Shown in pieces: positions 55,403 to 64,000 of a stretch of DNA of 64,000 nucleotides (position 1 is its first letter; each line of letters starts with the position of its first letter). This DNA is from Methanothermobacter sp. Lineage in GTDB: Archaea > Methanobacteriota > Methanobacteria > Methanobacteriales > Methanothermobacteraceae. The notes beneath the pieces were generated by a model. It was not told the origin of the DNA. It ran no database searches and saw only the letters and a program-made list of their open reading frames with translations. A program made the position numbers and the translations under genes. The stretch is from the NCBI RefSeq assembly GCF_030055435.1, contig NZ_JASFYG010000005.1:62001-126000 (forward strand), read 5' to 3'.

Positions 55403-56197
55403 CTACTCCCCCTTAACCCTGACATCCTCAACCGAGTACTCTATGCCCTCCTCTTCCAGTTTCTTTGTTATACTTCTGCTCATCTTACCAACTGCAAGTA
55501 CGAGGACATTGAGGCCCCTCTTTGCGGCTGCAAGGGCAGCATGGGGGGTTGCAAATTCAAAATCAACATTTAAGTTTAACCTGGTCGCCACGGCCCTTGA
55601 AACTGTCCCCATTATTCCTATCCTGTCCTGGCCATGGGTGAGTTCCCTTATCCTTTCAAGGTCCGCTGCCCCTGAACCGCCCTCGGATATCGCCGGAAGA
55701 ACTGCGATGGTCACCTTTCCCCTCTGGAGGGGTATGGTGCCGCTGAGTTCCGTGAGGGCTACATCCTCGCCCTCTGATGCACCTTTCATGACTATGGCGT
55801 GGGCCTCACCATTGGTCCTCCTCCGGGCGTATAGGACGCCGTCGTCCATGAATAGTTCCACTTCATCACCTGCGTTGAGGTCCTCCCAGGCGATGGCTGG
55901 CCAGATGGATTTGTAGGAACTCATGTACTCCAGGACCTCATCGGCGTATTGCCTGAGGCTCACCGCGGCACTCTTGAGCTTCTCACCACCCTTCCTTGTT
56001 ATCTTGTAGTGGGACCTTCCACTTCCTGCCTCCACAAGGCCCTCTGCTATGAGGCTCTTTATGTTCTCAGACACTGCCTGGACCGTTATTCCCAGTTCAT
56101 CTGCTATATCCCGTTGCCTCACATAGGGCTGACGCCTTGCTATCTCACTCAGCACCTGGAACCGTGTAAGTTCACCCTTCTTCCTGAAAGCCTTCAT
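55403..56197 (-). CDS. MarR-type regulator with C-terminal ligand domain
   Basis: 264 residues: winged helix in residues 10-75 (RQRDIADELGITVQAVSENIKSLIAEGLVE), then an alpha/beta domain (about 100-260) with RIGIMGTVSRAVATRLNLNV and ALAAAKRGLNVLVLAVGK, seemingly a binding domain for a small molecule. A conserved methanogen regulator of unknown target. It overlaps the stop of the RecJ-like gene by four bases, so they are co-transcribed. Confidence 0.75.
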   Translation of the reverse strand: MKAFRKKGELTRFQVLSEIARRQPYVRQRDIADELGITVQAVSENIKSLIAEGLVEAGSGRSHYKITRKGGEKLKSAAVSLRQYADEVLEYMSSYKSIWPAIAWEDLNAGDEVELFMDDGVLYARRRTNGEAHAIVMKGASEGEDVALTELSGTIPLQRGKVTIAVLPAISEGGSGAADLERIRELTHGQDRIGIMGTVSRAVATRLNLNVDFEFATPHAALAAAKRGLNVLVLAVGKMSRSITKKLEEEGIEYSVEDVRVKGE

Positions 56198-57591
56198 CCA
56201 TTCACCTTCACCTTTTCTATGGCCCTGTTAAGGAGTCTTAGGAATTCTCCCTCATTTTCAGAGGGTATATATGCTCCGCAGGCAGTGGCATGACCACCAC
56301 CACTACCCCCCACCTTCTCCGCCACCATCTGCATGATTGAACCGAAGTGTATGCCGTCAAATGCCAGGAGGCGGGAGCACCTAAGTGAAACCTTGAGCCC
56401 ATCACCGGTTTCAGCAAGTCCTATCATGGGCCTCCTCCAGTCACCGTAACCCAGGAGCATACCGGCAACAGTACCCACCACTGCGGGTTTCACCTCCCGG
56501 GCATGGAAGTACTGGAGGTTATCCATATCCCTTATGAGTTCCTCCTCCATTATCCTGTCGAGAGTGACTGCCAGGTAGAGCCGGTGTTCCCTTAGGACAT
56601 ACTCGAGTTCCTCCAGTTTTTCATGGCGATCACCCCCGATGATATCCATTGCAAGCTTCCACTTTGAGTTCCGGTTACAGGCGTTAACTGCGGTTGAGAA
56701 CTCTGAGAGGTCCCTGAATACTGTGTACCTCTCCTCTGATCTTAACTCGTAGACCTCACCGAGTATGAGCCGGGGGAGGTATTTATGGTACCTCCTTGGG
56801 ACCTCGTTGACCATCATACGGTATATCTCGTTGAAGAGTTTCCTTTTCTCGTCATCTGTAAGGTCACAGAGCCTCCTCTGGGTTTCACCATTTTTCAGGG
56901 GTATTCCCAGGTTCTTAAGCCTTGCTATGCACTCGTTGGTATTGTTTGTTGTTGGCAGGGTGACATCCCCGAAGTATGAGAGGGCACTTACGATGGACCT
57001 GGTGTGTCTACCGTAGATTGTAAGGTCACTGCAGCACTCAACCGCACCCTCCCTTATACTGTCCTCCAGGATCAGCCGGTTGGCCCCAATCATCTTACCG
57101 GTCATGATGTTCTGCATGTCACCCACCGCGGCAAGGAGGCCCATCCAGCTGAGATCCGTGTATCCGAACTGCCTTGCAAGTAGATATGATAGTCCACCAC
57201 CTGAGATGCTGGTTGAGCCATCCATTCCATAGAAGATGGGATTTATTTCAAGGAGCTCACCACGTGGAGGTTCAAAGTTCCTCTTTCGCACGGGGGGGTG
57301 GTGGTCAAGTATTAAAACACGGGAGCCCTTTTTCATGTTTTCATGGACCATCTGTCCGGATCCAAGGTCACTGAACACTGTTAGATCCGGGTCATGGTCA
57401 ACCTCAGGGACCTCATTGATGTTGATTATATTGATCTCATGTTCCTTCCCGAGACCCTCAAGGAGTTGGCTGAGGATGGTTGCCGCTGTTATACCATCAC
57501 AGTCTGTGTGGCTGTAGACTGTAATCGTCTCAGCCTCATCAATCAGTTTACGGCCCCTTCTGAGCGCACCTTCGAGTTCGTTCATGTTCAT
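56194..57591 (-). CDS. RecJ-like DHH-family single-strand exonuclease
   Basis: 465 residues: SHTDCDGITAATIL (DxD), VFSDLGSGQM, LILDHHPPV (DHH), AVGDMQ and the DHHA1 end GGSGGGHATACGAYIP. Archaeal RecJ/GAN proteins degrade single-stranded DNA or RNA and may join the replisome. ATG 57591 follows GAGGG. SRP19 lies 11 bases upstream on the same strand. Confidence 0.85.
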   Translation of the reverse strand: MNMNELEGALRRGRKLIDEAETITVYSHTDCDGITAATILSQLLEGLGKEHEINIININEVPEVDHDPDLTVFSDLGSGQMVHENMKKGSRVLILDHHPPVRKRNFEPPRGELLEINPIFYGMDGSTSISGGGLSYLLARQFGYTDLSWMGLLAAVGDMQNIMTGKMIGANRLILEDSIREGAVECCSDLTIYGRHTRSIVSALSYFGDVTLPTTNNTNECIARLKNLGIPLKNGETQRRLCDLTDDEKRKLFNEIYRMMVNEVPRRYHKYLPRLILGEVYELRSEERYTVFRDLSEFSTAVNACNRNSKWKLAMDIIGGDRHEKLEELEYVLREHRLYLAVTLDRIMEEELIRDMDNLQYFHAREVKPAVVGTVAGMLLGYGDWRRPMIGLAETGDGLKVSLRCSRLLAFDGIHFGSIMQMVAEKVGGSGGGHATACGAYIPSENEGEFLRLLNRAIEKVKVNG

Positions 57592-57602
57592 TATTCATAC
57601 CC

Positions 57603-57872
57603 TCAGTTCTTCTTTGAGGACCTCACAAGCCTTGCAAGTTTTATGAGGAGTTCCCTCTTGCTCCCATCATATTCAACAATAACCCTCCCTGATGATTCCC
57701 ACCATGAGGAAGGGTATGACTTATCAGATTCCATACGGGCTTCGAGCTGGAGTTTTTTTGCGGCTCTGAGTATTTCACTGGCACTTGGGGATTCAACCGC
57801 GTATTCAAGGGGCACCCTTCGCCCCTGGCTCCTTGACTTCCGTGAATCGAGATAGGCTGGCCATATTATCAT
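57603..57872 (-). CDS. srp19: signal recognition particle 19 kDa protein
   Basis: 89 residues: IIWPAYLDSRKSRSQGRRVP at the start, AVESPSASEI and YPSSWWESSGRVIV. It binds SRP RNA for assembly with SRP54. The start overlaps the hemD stop by one base. Confidence 0.93.
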   Translation of the reverse strand: MIIWPAYLDSRKSRSQGRRVPLEYAVESPSASEILRAAKKLQLEARMESDKSYPSSWWESSGRVIVEYDGSKRELLIKLARLVRSSKKN

Positions 57873-58669
57873 TATTCACCCTCCATCATCCTCTCTGAAA
57901 GCTCGGCTAACATGTCCCTAACCGTGTACCTCTCTGGGATGACTGCATCAAGACCATACTCCTCGAGTTTTCTGAGGGTTATGGGGCCTATTGCAGCCAC
58001 GTGTATCCCCCTGAGGGCATGGATAAGATCCCTCTCCTTATCACCTGCAATTTTAAAGAGGTTTTCCACTGTGAGGGGACTTGTGAATGTAACAGCATCC
58101 ACCTCCCCCTTTAGTATACCCTCTATCATTTCCTCTGCAGGTGCAGTGTCCTCTGGTATCCCTGAGTGGTAGGCCTCTGCAACGAGGACCTCCGCGCCCC
58201 TCTCTCTGAGTCCACTCGGAAGAACCTTCCTTGCAGAGAGAGTCCTTGGAAGGGCCACCCGCATCCCCCTGAGGTCGTATTTTCTGAGGGCCTCCAGGAG
58301 ACCCTCTGCGGTGTAGTCTTTAGGCACCAGGTCCACCATGAGACCCATCTCAGATGCTGCACGGGCGGTCTTGGGGCCTATAACTGCGACAATACAGTCA
58401 TCCCTGAGTTTCTCATGAAAGTCCCTGCATGTGCTGAAGAGGGATTCAACAGCCGCAGGGGAGGTGAATATAACCAGGTCCCATTCAGGGGCCCTCCGGC
58501 ACACCTCCCTGAGGGAATCTGTTTTCAGGATCCTCAGCTCGAGGGTTGGGGCGACGAGGGCCCTTCCACCGGCACACTCGATCAGTTTAACAGCAGCGGA
58601 TACCCGCTCAGCGGGCCTTGTGAGGGCGATGGTTTTACCCCTGAGACCCTTTAATTTTCCGGTAGACAT
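57872..58669 (-). CDS. hemD: uroporphyrinogen-III synthase
   Basis: 265 residues in two alpha/beta domains: [54 protein letters not shown] and [11 protein letters not shown]. It closes hydroxymethylbilane to uroporphyrinogen III. ATG 58669 follows GAGGTTG. The gene overlaps cobA by 35 bases. Confidence 0.92.
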   Translation of the reverse strand: MSTGKLKGLRGKTIALTRPAERVSAAVKLIECAGGRALVAPTLELRILKTDSLREVCRRAPEWDLVIFTSPAAVESLFSTCRDFHEKLRDDCIVAVIGPKTARAASEMGLMVDLVPKDYTAEGLLEALRKYDLRGMRVALPRTLSARKVLPSGLRERGAEVLVAEAYHSGIPEDTAPAEEMIEGILKGEVDAVTFTSPLTVENLFKIAGDKERDLIHALRGIHVAAIGPITLRKLEEYGLDAVIPERYTVRDMLAELSERMMEGE

Positions 58670-59351
58670 TAACAACCTCACCCACCACTATGATTCCAGG
58701 CGGCCTCAGATCCTTTTCTGCTATGTCCTCAAGGGTGCCGAGGATGACCCTCTCATCCTCTGTTGTCCCCCTCTCAATCACACAGACGGGGGTTTCAGGG
58801 GGCCGGTGCTTCATGATCTCCTGCATGTTCTCCCGCACGTTACCCACACCCATGAGTATTATGAGGGTGTCGGCCCTGTAATCCCAGTGAACCTGTTTTT
58901 CAGGTTTTGTAGGGTCCTCGTGTCCTGTGACAACAGTAAAGGATGTTGCAACGCCCCTGTGGGTCACGGGAAGCCCTGCAGATGTGGGTACGCCCACAGC
59001 GGAGGTCACGCCTGGAATGACCCTTGCCTCAACGCCGGCCTCCCTGAGGGCAAGGAGTTCCTCGCCACCCCTCCCGAAAACGAATGGGTCGCCGCCTTTG
59101 AGCCTCACCACGGTTTCATGTTTCTTACCTTCCTCAACAAGTATTCTGTTTATTTCATCCTGTGTTTTGTGGTGTTCACCGGCCTTCTTACCCACGTATA
59201 TCAGTTTTGCATCTTCAGGGGCATATCTGAGTATCTCCTCACCTGCCAGCCTGTCATACACTACCACGTCGGCCCTCTCGAGAACCCTTATGGCCTTTAG
59301 TGTTATGAGTTCAGGGTCCCCTGGACCCGCCCCAACAAGATAAACCACCAT
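58635..59351 (-). CDS. cobA: uroporphyrin-III C-methyltransferase
   Basis: 238 residues: [17 protein letters not shown] at the start, [35 protein letters not shown]. It adds methyl groups at C2 and C7 to make precorrin-2, the branch to B12, F430 and siroheme. ATG 59351 follows GGTGATTATC. The 35-base overlap with hemD couples the two steps. Confidence 0.95.
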   Translation of the reverse strand: MVVYLVGAGPGDPELITLKAIRVLERADVVVYDRLAGEEILRYAPEDAKLIYVGKKAGEHHKTQDEINRILVEEGKKHETVVRLKGGDPFVFGRGGEELLALREAGVEARVIPGVTSAVGVPTSAGLPVTHRGVATSFTVVTGHEDPTKPEKQVHWDYRADTLIILMGVGNVRENMQEIMKHRPPETPVCVIERGTTEDERVILGTLEDIAEKDLRPPGIIVVGEVVNVYRKIKGSQG

Positions 59352-59373
59352 GATAATCACCTTTTGCTCTGGA

Positions 59374-60024
59374 TCAGATCTTCATTATGCCCCTGAAGAA
59401 TTTGAAGCCGTCATCTGATCCGAGTATCATCTCTGAGGCCCTTTCCGGGTGGGGCATCACAGCACATACCAGTCCGGATTCATCGCAGACCCCTGTTATC
59501 CCATCAAGGGATCCGTTGGGGTTTTCACCGTGGAACTGCAGCATGACCTGATCGTTATCCCAGACCTCGCTGACGTTTTCATGGTAGTATCTCCCCTCTG
59601 CATGGGCAACAGGCATCCGTATAACCTCATCCCGTCTGAAGAGCCGTGTGAAGGGGGTTCTTGTGGTCTTAACCTGGATTCTGGTCCACTGGCAGTTGAA
59701 TTTTGGGTGCTCATTGACGGTGAAGACCCCCGGGACAAGGCCGACCTCTGCCAGGATCTGTGCACCGTTACATATTCCGAGGACAGGTTTTTCCTCCTTC
59801 ACCAGCTCCTTAACAGCGTCCATAACTGGGGTTATGGCTGCGATTGCACCTGCACGGAGGTAGTCCCCGTATGAGAAGCCCCCCGGGATTATAACCGCGT
59901 CCAGGTGTCCCAGGTCCCGCTGATTCCACCATACATATTCGGGTTCTGCCCCGGCAAGTTCCAGGACATGGTAAACGTCACGGTCACAGTTGGATCCAGG
60001 AAACCTTATTACTCCAACCCTCAT
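59374..60024 (-). CDS. purQ: FGAM synthase glutaminase subunit
   Basis: 216 residues, class I amidotransferase: [34 protein letters not shown] (active Cys), MPHPERA with His and Glu. It provides ammonia for PurL. It is between cobA and purS; purL is not in the window. Confidence 0.96.
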   Translation of the reverse strand: MRVGVIRFPGSNCDRDVYHVLELAGAEPEYVWWNQRDLGHLDAVIIPGGFSYGDYLRAGAIAAITPVMDAVKELVKEEKPVLGICNGAQILAEVGLVPGVFTVNEHPKFNCQWTRIQVKTTRTPFTRLFRRDEVIRMPVAHAEGRYYHENVSEVWDNDQVMLQFHGENPNGSLDGITGVCDESGLVCAVMPHPERASEMILGSDDGFKFFRGIMKI

Positions 60025-60027
60025 GTT

Positions 60028-60282
60028 TCAGCCTTCCATTTCCTTTATACTGAATTCGTAGTCGTGGATAACAGGGTTGCAGAGGAGGCGCTGGCACATA
60101 TCCTCCACCTCACGCCTGACATCCTCAGGGCTCTCCTCATCCATGGTGAATGTTATAATGTCACTTGTATCGGTATTTTCAACCTCATATCCAAGGAGTG
60201 CCAGGGCCCTTTCAATGGTGGACGCCTCCGGGTTGAGCATGCCCTTCTTGAGCCTTATTCTGACCTCAACCATAAATTTCAT
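60028..60282 (-). CDS. purS: FGAM synthase subunit PurS
   Basis: 84 residues: [21 protein letters not shown] and [18 protein letters not shown]. It links PurQ to PurL. The stop is three bases before purQ. Confidence 0.93.
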   Translation of the reverse strand: MKFMVEVRIRLKKGMLNPEASTIERALALLGYEVENTDTSDIITFTMDEESPEDVRREVEDMCQRLLCNPVIHDYEFSIKEMEG

Positions 60283-60291
60283 TCCATCACC

Positions 60292-61038
60292 TCAGATTTT
60301 AACGTTCCATCTTTCAATGTCTTTTCTGTCAAGTATCATCTCAGCAACTCTTCTGTAGGCGCTCACAACGCCCTCCTCTCCCCGGCGGAATATGTCCTTG
60401 TCCAGGGGTTTTCCTGTCTCCATCTCCCATAGACGGCAGGTGTCAGGGCTCACCTCATCACCCAGGCGTATCATTCCAGAGGGATCTCTTCCAAATTCCA
60501 GTTTGAAGTCAGGAAGAATTATGCCCTTTTTCCTGAAGAACTCCACAAGGACGTCGTTTATCTTAAGTGTCATCCTCCTTATCTCTGATATCTCGTTCCT
60601 GGTTGCTATCCCAAGGGCGAGGATTATGTCCTCATTGAGCATGGGGTCGCCGTGCTCGTCGCTCTTATAGTCCATCTGTATGATTGGGGGCTTGAATTCC
60701 TGTCCCTCAGTGAAGGGGAACCTTCTAACAATACTGCCCGCTGCAATGTTCCTCAGTATAACCTCTATGGGTATCATTTCAAGTTTCCTTGCGAGCATGC
60801 AGCCGGGTTCCAGGAGTTCCAGGTACTGGGTTGGTATACCGGCCCCCTCAAGGACCTCAAATATTTTGGCTGAGATAACAGAGTTATAGTAGCCCTTCAT
60901 TTCAAGGGTGTCCTTCTTTTCACCGTCACCTGCGGTTATATCGTCCCTGAACCTCACTGCAACGATTTCAGGGTCATCTGTCATTAGAACATCCTTTGCC
61001 TTACCACTGTAGAGTGGGCCGTCTATTTTCACGTTCAT
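60292..61038 (-). CDS. purC: SAICAR synthetase
   Basis: 248 residues: [46 protein letters not shown], and [18 protein letters not shown]. It joins aspartate to CAIR with ATP. First gene of purCSQ, with a TATA box at about 61080-61092 (minus). Confidence 0.95.
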   Translation of the reverse strand: MNVKIDGPLYSGKAKDVLMTDDPEIVAVRFRDDITAGDGEKKDTLEMKGYYNSVISAKIFEVLEGAGIPTQYLELLEPGCMLARKLEMIPIEVILRNIAAGSIVRRFPFTEGQEFKPPIIQMDYKSDEHGDPMLNEDIILALGIATRNEISEIRRMTLKINDVLVEFFRKKGIILPDFKLEFGRDPSGMIRLGDEVSPDTCRLWEMETGKPLDKDIFRRGEEGVVSAYRRVAEMILDRKDIERWNVKI

Positions 61039-61079
61039 GCTATCACTTTTAAAGCCTTGAGATTAAGTCTCTCCTCTAA

Positions 61080-61135
61080 GACTTATATATGTGTAAATCT
61101 TATTAGAGTTATATTACGATTCAGTTTATATAATC
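61080..61135. promoter_or_regulatory. divergent promoters of purC and glmS
   Basis: CACATATATAAGTC (minus, about 61080-61092) lies 42 bases before purC. GTTTATATAATC (plus, 61124-61135) lies 35 bases before glmS. Confidence 0.5.
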
Positions 61136-61169
61136 TTGTGAACCTTATCATGCTTCTAAGGGTGATTGA

Positions 61170-62942
61170 ATGTGTGGCATTGTGGCTTGTATACTCAAAG
61201 ATAACAGGGCGGCGCCGGTACTCCTTGAATGCGTCAGGAGGCTTGAGTACAGGGGCTATGACTCTGTAGGTATTGCAACGGCAGACCCAATGATAAATAT
61301 CAAGAAGGACAGGGGTAAAATCGACGAGGTGGACTCAGAGCTGGATCTCGCTGATCTACCAGGCAGCATGGGGATAGCCCATGTCAGGTGGGCCACACAT
61401 GGCCTTCCAACAGCTGAGAACGCCCACCCCCATACAGACTGCACTGGGGAGATAGCGGTCGTTCACAACGGGATAATAGAGAACTACATGGAGATCAAGG
61501 AGGAACTTGAATCAGAGGGCCATGTCTTCAGGTCAGAGACAGACACAGAGGTGATACCACACCTCATAGAGAAGTACATGGATGAGGGTATGGACCTTGA
61601 AGCCGCAACAGCCACAGCACTCAGAAAACTTAAGGGCGCATATGCCATTGCAGTCATATCCTCCAGTGAACCCGGCAGGGTTGTGGGTGCAAGGAAGGAG
61701 AGCCCCCTCATAGTAGGTGTTGGTGATGGCGAGTTCTTCCTGGCCTCGGATGTCCCGGCCATCCTTAACCATACCAAGAACGTCATATACCTGGATGACG
61801 GTGAGATGGTCATAATTGACGGTGATGTTAGGATAAGGGACCTTGATGGTAACACGGTGAAGAAGGAGGTCCATGTAATTGACTGGACAGCAGACATGGC
61901 TGAAAAGGCAGGATACGATCATTTCATGATCAAGGAGATACATGAGGAGCCAGGGGCCGTCAGGGACACACTCACAGAGATGGAGGATGTTATGCGGGTG
62001 GTGAAGGAGATAGGTGAGGTTGAAAGGGTATGCTTTGTTGCCTGTGGAACCTCCTACCACGCGTCACTGGTGGGCAAGTACCTCTTTGAGAGCATCCTGG
62101 GCATACCCACCGATGTCATCCTTGCAAGTGAGTTCAGGTACTCTGCACGTGCCCTCACAGACAGGACCCTTGCAGTGTTCATAAGCCAGTCAGGCGAAAC
62201 AGCAGACACCCTCAATGCCCTGAGATCAGCAAATTCAAGGGCCAAGACCCTTGCAATAGTCAATGTCCTTGGAAGCTCAGCAACAAGGGAGGCCCAGCAT
62301 GTCCTCTACACGAGGGCGGGTCCTGAGATAGGTGTTGCAGCTACAAAGACCTATGTGAGCCAGCTCACCATTATATACATGCTGGTGGCTGCTATGGGCG
62401 CCCCTGAGCTCATTGAGAAACTTGAAAGGGTCCCTGCTATCATGGAGGAGGCCCTTGGGGATGAGGATAATATAAGGAAACTTGCATCCCGCTACAGCAA
62501 CGTGAGTGACTTTTTCTTCATAGGGCGTGGATTCTCCTATCCAACAGCCCTTGAGGGCGCCCTTAAACTCAAGGAGATAACCTACATCCATGGGGAAGGT
62601 TATGCTGCAGGGGAACTGAAACATGGACCCCTGGCACTCATAGATGATGGGGTGCCTGTTGTTGCAATCTCACCCCCCGGCCCATGCCATGATAAGACCC
62701 TGAGCAACGTTGAGGAGGTCAGGGCGAGGGGTGCGAGGGTTATAGGTGTTGGGAGCACCCTTGATGAGGCCCTCCGGAAGGAGGCCGATGACTTCATAGG
62801 TCTGAGCCCTGAGGTCGATGAGGTGCTCTCACCCCTTGTGTACATTGTTCCTCTGCAGCTGCTCTCATACTATGTGAGTGTTGAGCGGGGACTTGACCCT
62901 GATAAGCCGAAGAACCTTGCAAAGTGTGTAACCGTTGAATGA
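61170..62942 (+). CDS. glmS: glutamine-fructose-6-phosphate aminotransferase
   Basis: 590 residues: active Cys2 in [40 protein letters not shown] (glutaminase), then the two SIS domains with [17 protein letters not shown] and KHGPLALI, ending NLAKCVTVE. It makes glucosamine 6-phosphate for pseudomurein sugar and glycan building. ATG 61170 follows GGGTGATTG. Confidence 0.97.
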   Translation: MCGIVACILKDNRAAPVLLECVRRLEYRGYDSVGIATADPMINIKKDRGKIDEVDSELDLADLPGSMGIAHVRWATHGLPTAENAHPHTDCTGEIAVVHNGIIENYMEIKEELESEGHVFRSETDTEVIPHLIEKYMDEGMDLEAATATALRKLKGAYAIAVISSSEPGRVVGARKESPLIVGVGDGEFFLASDVPAILNHTKNVIYLDDGEMVIIDGDVRIRDLDGNTVKKEVHVIDWTADMAEKAGYDHFMIKEIHEEPGAVRDTLTEMEDVMRVVKEIGEVERVCFVACGTSYHASLVGKYLFESILGIPTDVILASEFRYSARALTDRTLAVFISQSGETADTLNALRSANSRAKTLAIVNVLGSSATREAQHVLYTRAGPEIGVAATKTYVSQLTIIYMLVAAMGAPELIEKLERVPAIMEEALGDEDNIRKLASRYSNVSDFFFIGRGFSYPTALEGALKLKEITYIHGEGYAAGELKHGPLALIDDGVPVVAISPPGPCHDKTLSNVEEVRARGARVIGVGSTLDEALRKEADDFIGLSPEVDEVLSPLVYIVPLQLLSYYVSVERGLDPDKPKNLAKCVTVE

Positions 62943-63829
62943 TGGAGATGAGAGGAACCATAAAGAAGTACTATGGGGCCCTGAAGCTCTTATGCGGTCC
63001 TCACGGGTCTATTGTTCCCCAAGTTTTCAGTTTTCTCAGGCTACACACCCCCTGCTTCTTGCATTGCTGGTGTTCTCCCTTTTCATTGAACACAGCCTGG
63101 AGGACTTTGGAGGATCATCCACCACCCTCAGTTTCTTTGTCTGGTCTCTGTGTCCAATTTTCTGTTATACCCGTTCTGGGTTCCTTTTTATTAAAATATT
63201 CAACTTTAGCGGTGATATTGTCACTGGAATAATACTCCTCTCATTTGCACCATCCCGGTTGTTGCGGCCCTCTGGACGGAACTATCCGGTGGTGACGGCA
63301 CCCCTGCCCTCTCAGCGGCCCTTACATCCATGTTCCTATCTGTTGCAGTTTACCCTGCTGTCCTCTACCTAATGGGTGTGGCATCACTTTCAGTGGCGTT
63401 CAGGGTATTTGAACTCCTTGTATTCACAGTGTTCCTGCCTGCAGTTTTTGCGCTTCTCCTGAAACTTGAGGAGGAGAGGTTTATAACTGCAGGGAAGACC
63501 CTTAACTTACTGTCGGCGATACTCGGGCTTGTTATAATCGTTGTCGCGGTTGCCCACATGTCAGGTTCAGTGAGAGCTGGGGGTGTCATGGAGATTGTCA
63601 TTACGGTTTCTGTGATGCTACTTGCAGGTTTCACCTATGGCTTTATTCTCGAAGGCTGAGAGGGAATGATGGGGCCGCATATGTTTACACGGCGGGTATG
63701 CGTGATGGCGTGATCCCAGTTGGAGTGGCCCTCACCTACCTTTCAGCTGGAGCTGCACTTCCTGCCACGGTTTTACTTGTTGTGATTCCAGTATTCACGG
63801 GAATTGTTTACTATCTGGTTAGAGGCTGA
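62939..63829 (+). pseudogene. decayed membrane transporter (BASS/efflux-like)
   Basis: A stretch of membrane-coding sequence in several frames: HPLLLALLVFSLFIEHSLED, then IPVVAALWTELSGGDGTPAL and MFLSVAVYPAVLYL, FELLVFTVFLPAVFALLLKL, and LRGNDGAAYVY in yet another frame, ending VIPVFTGIVYYLVRG. At least three frame changes break it. The intact chain of about 290 residues with nine or ten helices resembles sodium/bile-acid or arsenite-type carriers, a weak match. It starts overlapping the glmS stop. Confidence 0.6.
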
Positions 63830-63860
63830 GAATAGGATGGCAAACACCTTTAAGTAACAG

Positions 63861-64000
63861 TTATTCTTCAATTTTGGGGACCCTGACATTCCACCTCATT
63901 ATGAGATACTCTTCAAGGTCGCTATCTGGAACCATCTTCAATTTTTTTCTTTTACGTATAATCTTGGCTAGGTTTCTGTATGCATCATACTTTGCTTTGA
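63861..64000 (-). CDS. hypothetical protein, C-terminal fragment (cut by window edge)
   Basis: The last 45 or so codons of a minus-strand gene: KYDAYRNLAKIIRKRKKLKM, then PDSDLEEYLIMRWNVRVPKI and stop at 63861. Basic then acidic, soluble. No family can be told from the fragment. Confidence 0.5.
   Translation of the reverse strand, partial: KAKYDAYRNLAKIIRKRKKLKMVPDSDLEEYLIMRWNVRVPKIEE

Overview
The window looks like chromosome of a thermophilic hydrogenotrophic methanogen of the Methanobacteriales, almost certainly the genus Methanothermobacter. The evidence is its methanogen-only genes: methyl-CoM reductase component A2, coenzyme F390 synthetase, F420H2 oxidase FprA, MfnB for methanofuran, DUF2193 and DUF2180. 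Pseudomurein-binding repeats also occur, and that wall is found only in Methanobacteriales and Methanopyrus. Archaeal TATA boxes, GGTGA/GGAGG ribosome sites and many TTG or GTG starts fit. Gene order (aqpM, pyrF, cbiMNQO, ribC, guaB, cbiT, ubiX, moaE, nadM, the oxygen-defence block, purQSC, glmS) matches what I remember of M. thermautotrophicus, but the PyrF protein differs at many positions from the delta-H enzyme as I remember it. I take this to be a related species or strain and do not name it.

Layout. 0-5.2 kb: exported proteins, including a broken double FmdE-like gene and a WxL/DUF916-like surface set. 5.3-9.3 kb: a radical SAM activase, a DUF2769 protein and the DUF2193-DUF2180-AqpM operon. 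9.3-15.7 kb: an MFS exporter, a two-gene archaeal glutamate synthase with a divergent regulator, and small genes. 15.7-20.4 kb: a VIT-like transporter with an internal stop, a radical SAM/SPASM enzyme with two tiny Cys-rich peptides, SOUL, SagB-like and pseudomurein-binding proteins. 20.4-26.4 kb: hisG with a 52-bp repeat array, a nitroreductase, Nudix, a histidine kinase paired with a B12-binding sensor, and a CBS regulator. 26.5-33.5 kb: dys, pyrF, cbiMNQO, ribC. 32.8-35.0 kb: glycosyltransferases. 35-44.6 kb: LutAB-like, mfnB, guaB, mobA, cbiT, ubiX, HD, moaE, nadM. 44.7-47.8 kb: atwA2, flavoprotein, Usp. 47.8-49.3 kb: a decayed surface protein. 49.5-55.4 kb: an oxygen-defence island (two rubredoxins, FprA, ferritin, peroxiredoxin, SOD, F390 synthetase). 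55.4-62.9 kb: RecJ-like, SRP19, hemD-cobA, purQSC, glmS, followed by a decayed transporter.

Unusual signals. (1) Four unrelated loci carry a 25-31 bp direct duplication of local sequence with a period of 64-66 bp. Three of them duplicate the 3' end of a gene. These are the dimensions of one CRISPR repeat-spacer-repeat unit, so ectopic Cas1-Cas2 integration is a testable explanation. (2) A radical SAM/SPASM enzyme sits with two approximately 50-residue Cys-rich peptides. (3) A B12-binding protein with the Wx9EH motif of CarH photoreceptors is paired with a soluble histidine kinase whose ATPase end lies beyond an A7 run in the -1 frame. (4) An exported set resembles bacterial WxL cell-surface complexes. 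Five genes are interrupted by stops or frameshifts. They may be real decay or sequencing errors, and raw reads would decide. I saw no tRNA, rRNA, cas genes or intact insertion sequence, and no unexplained gap longer than about 300 bases.
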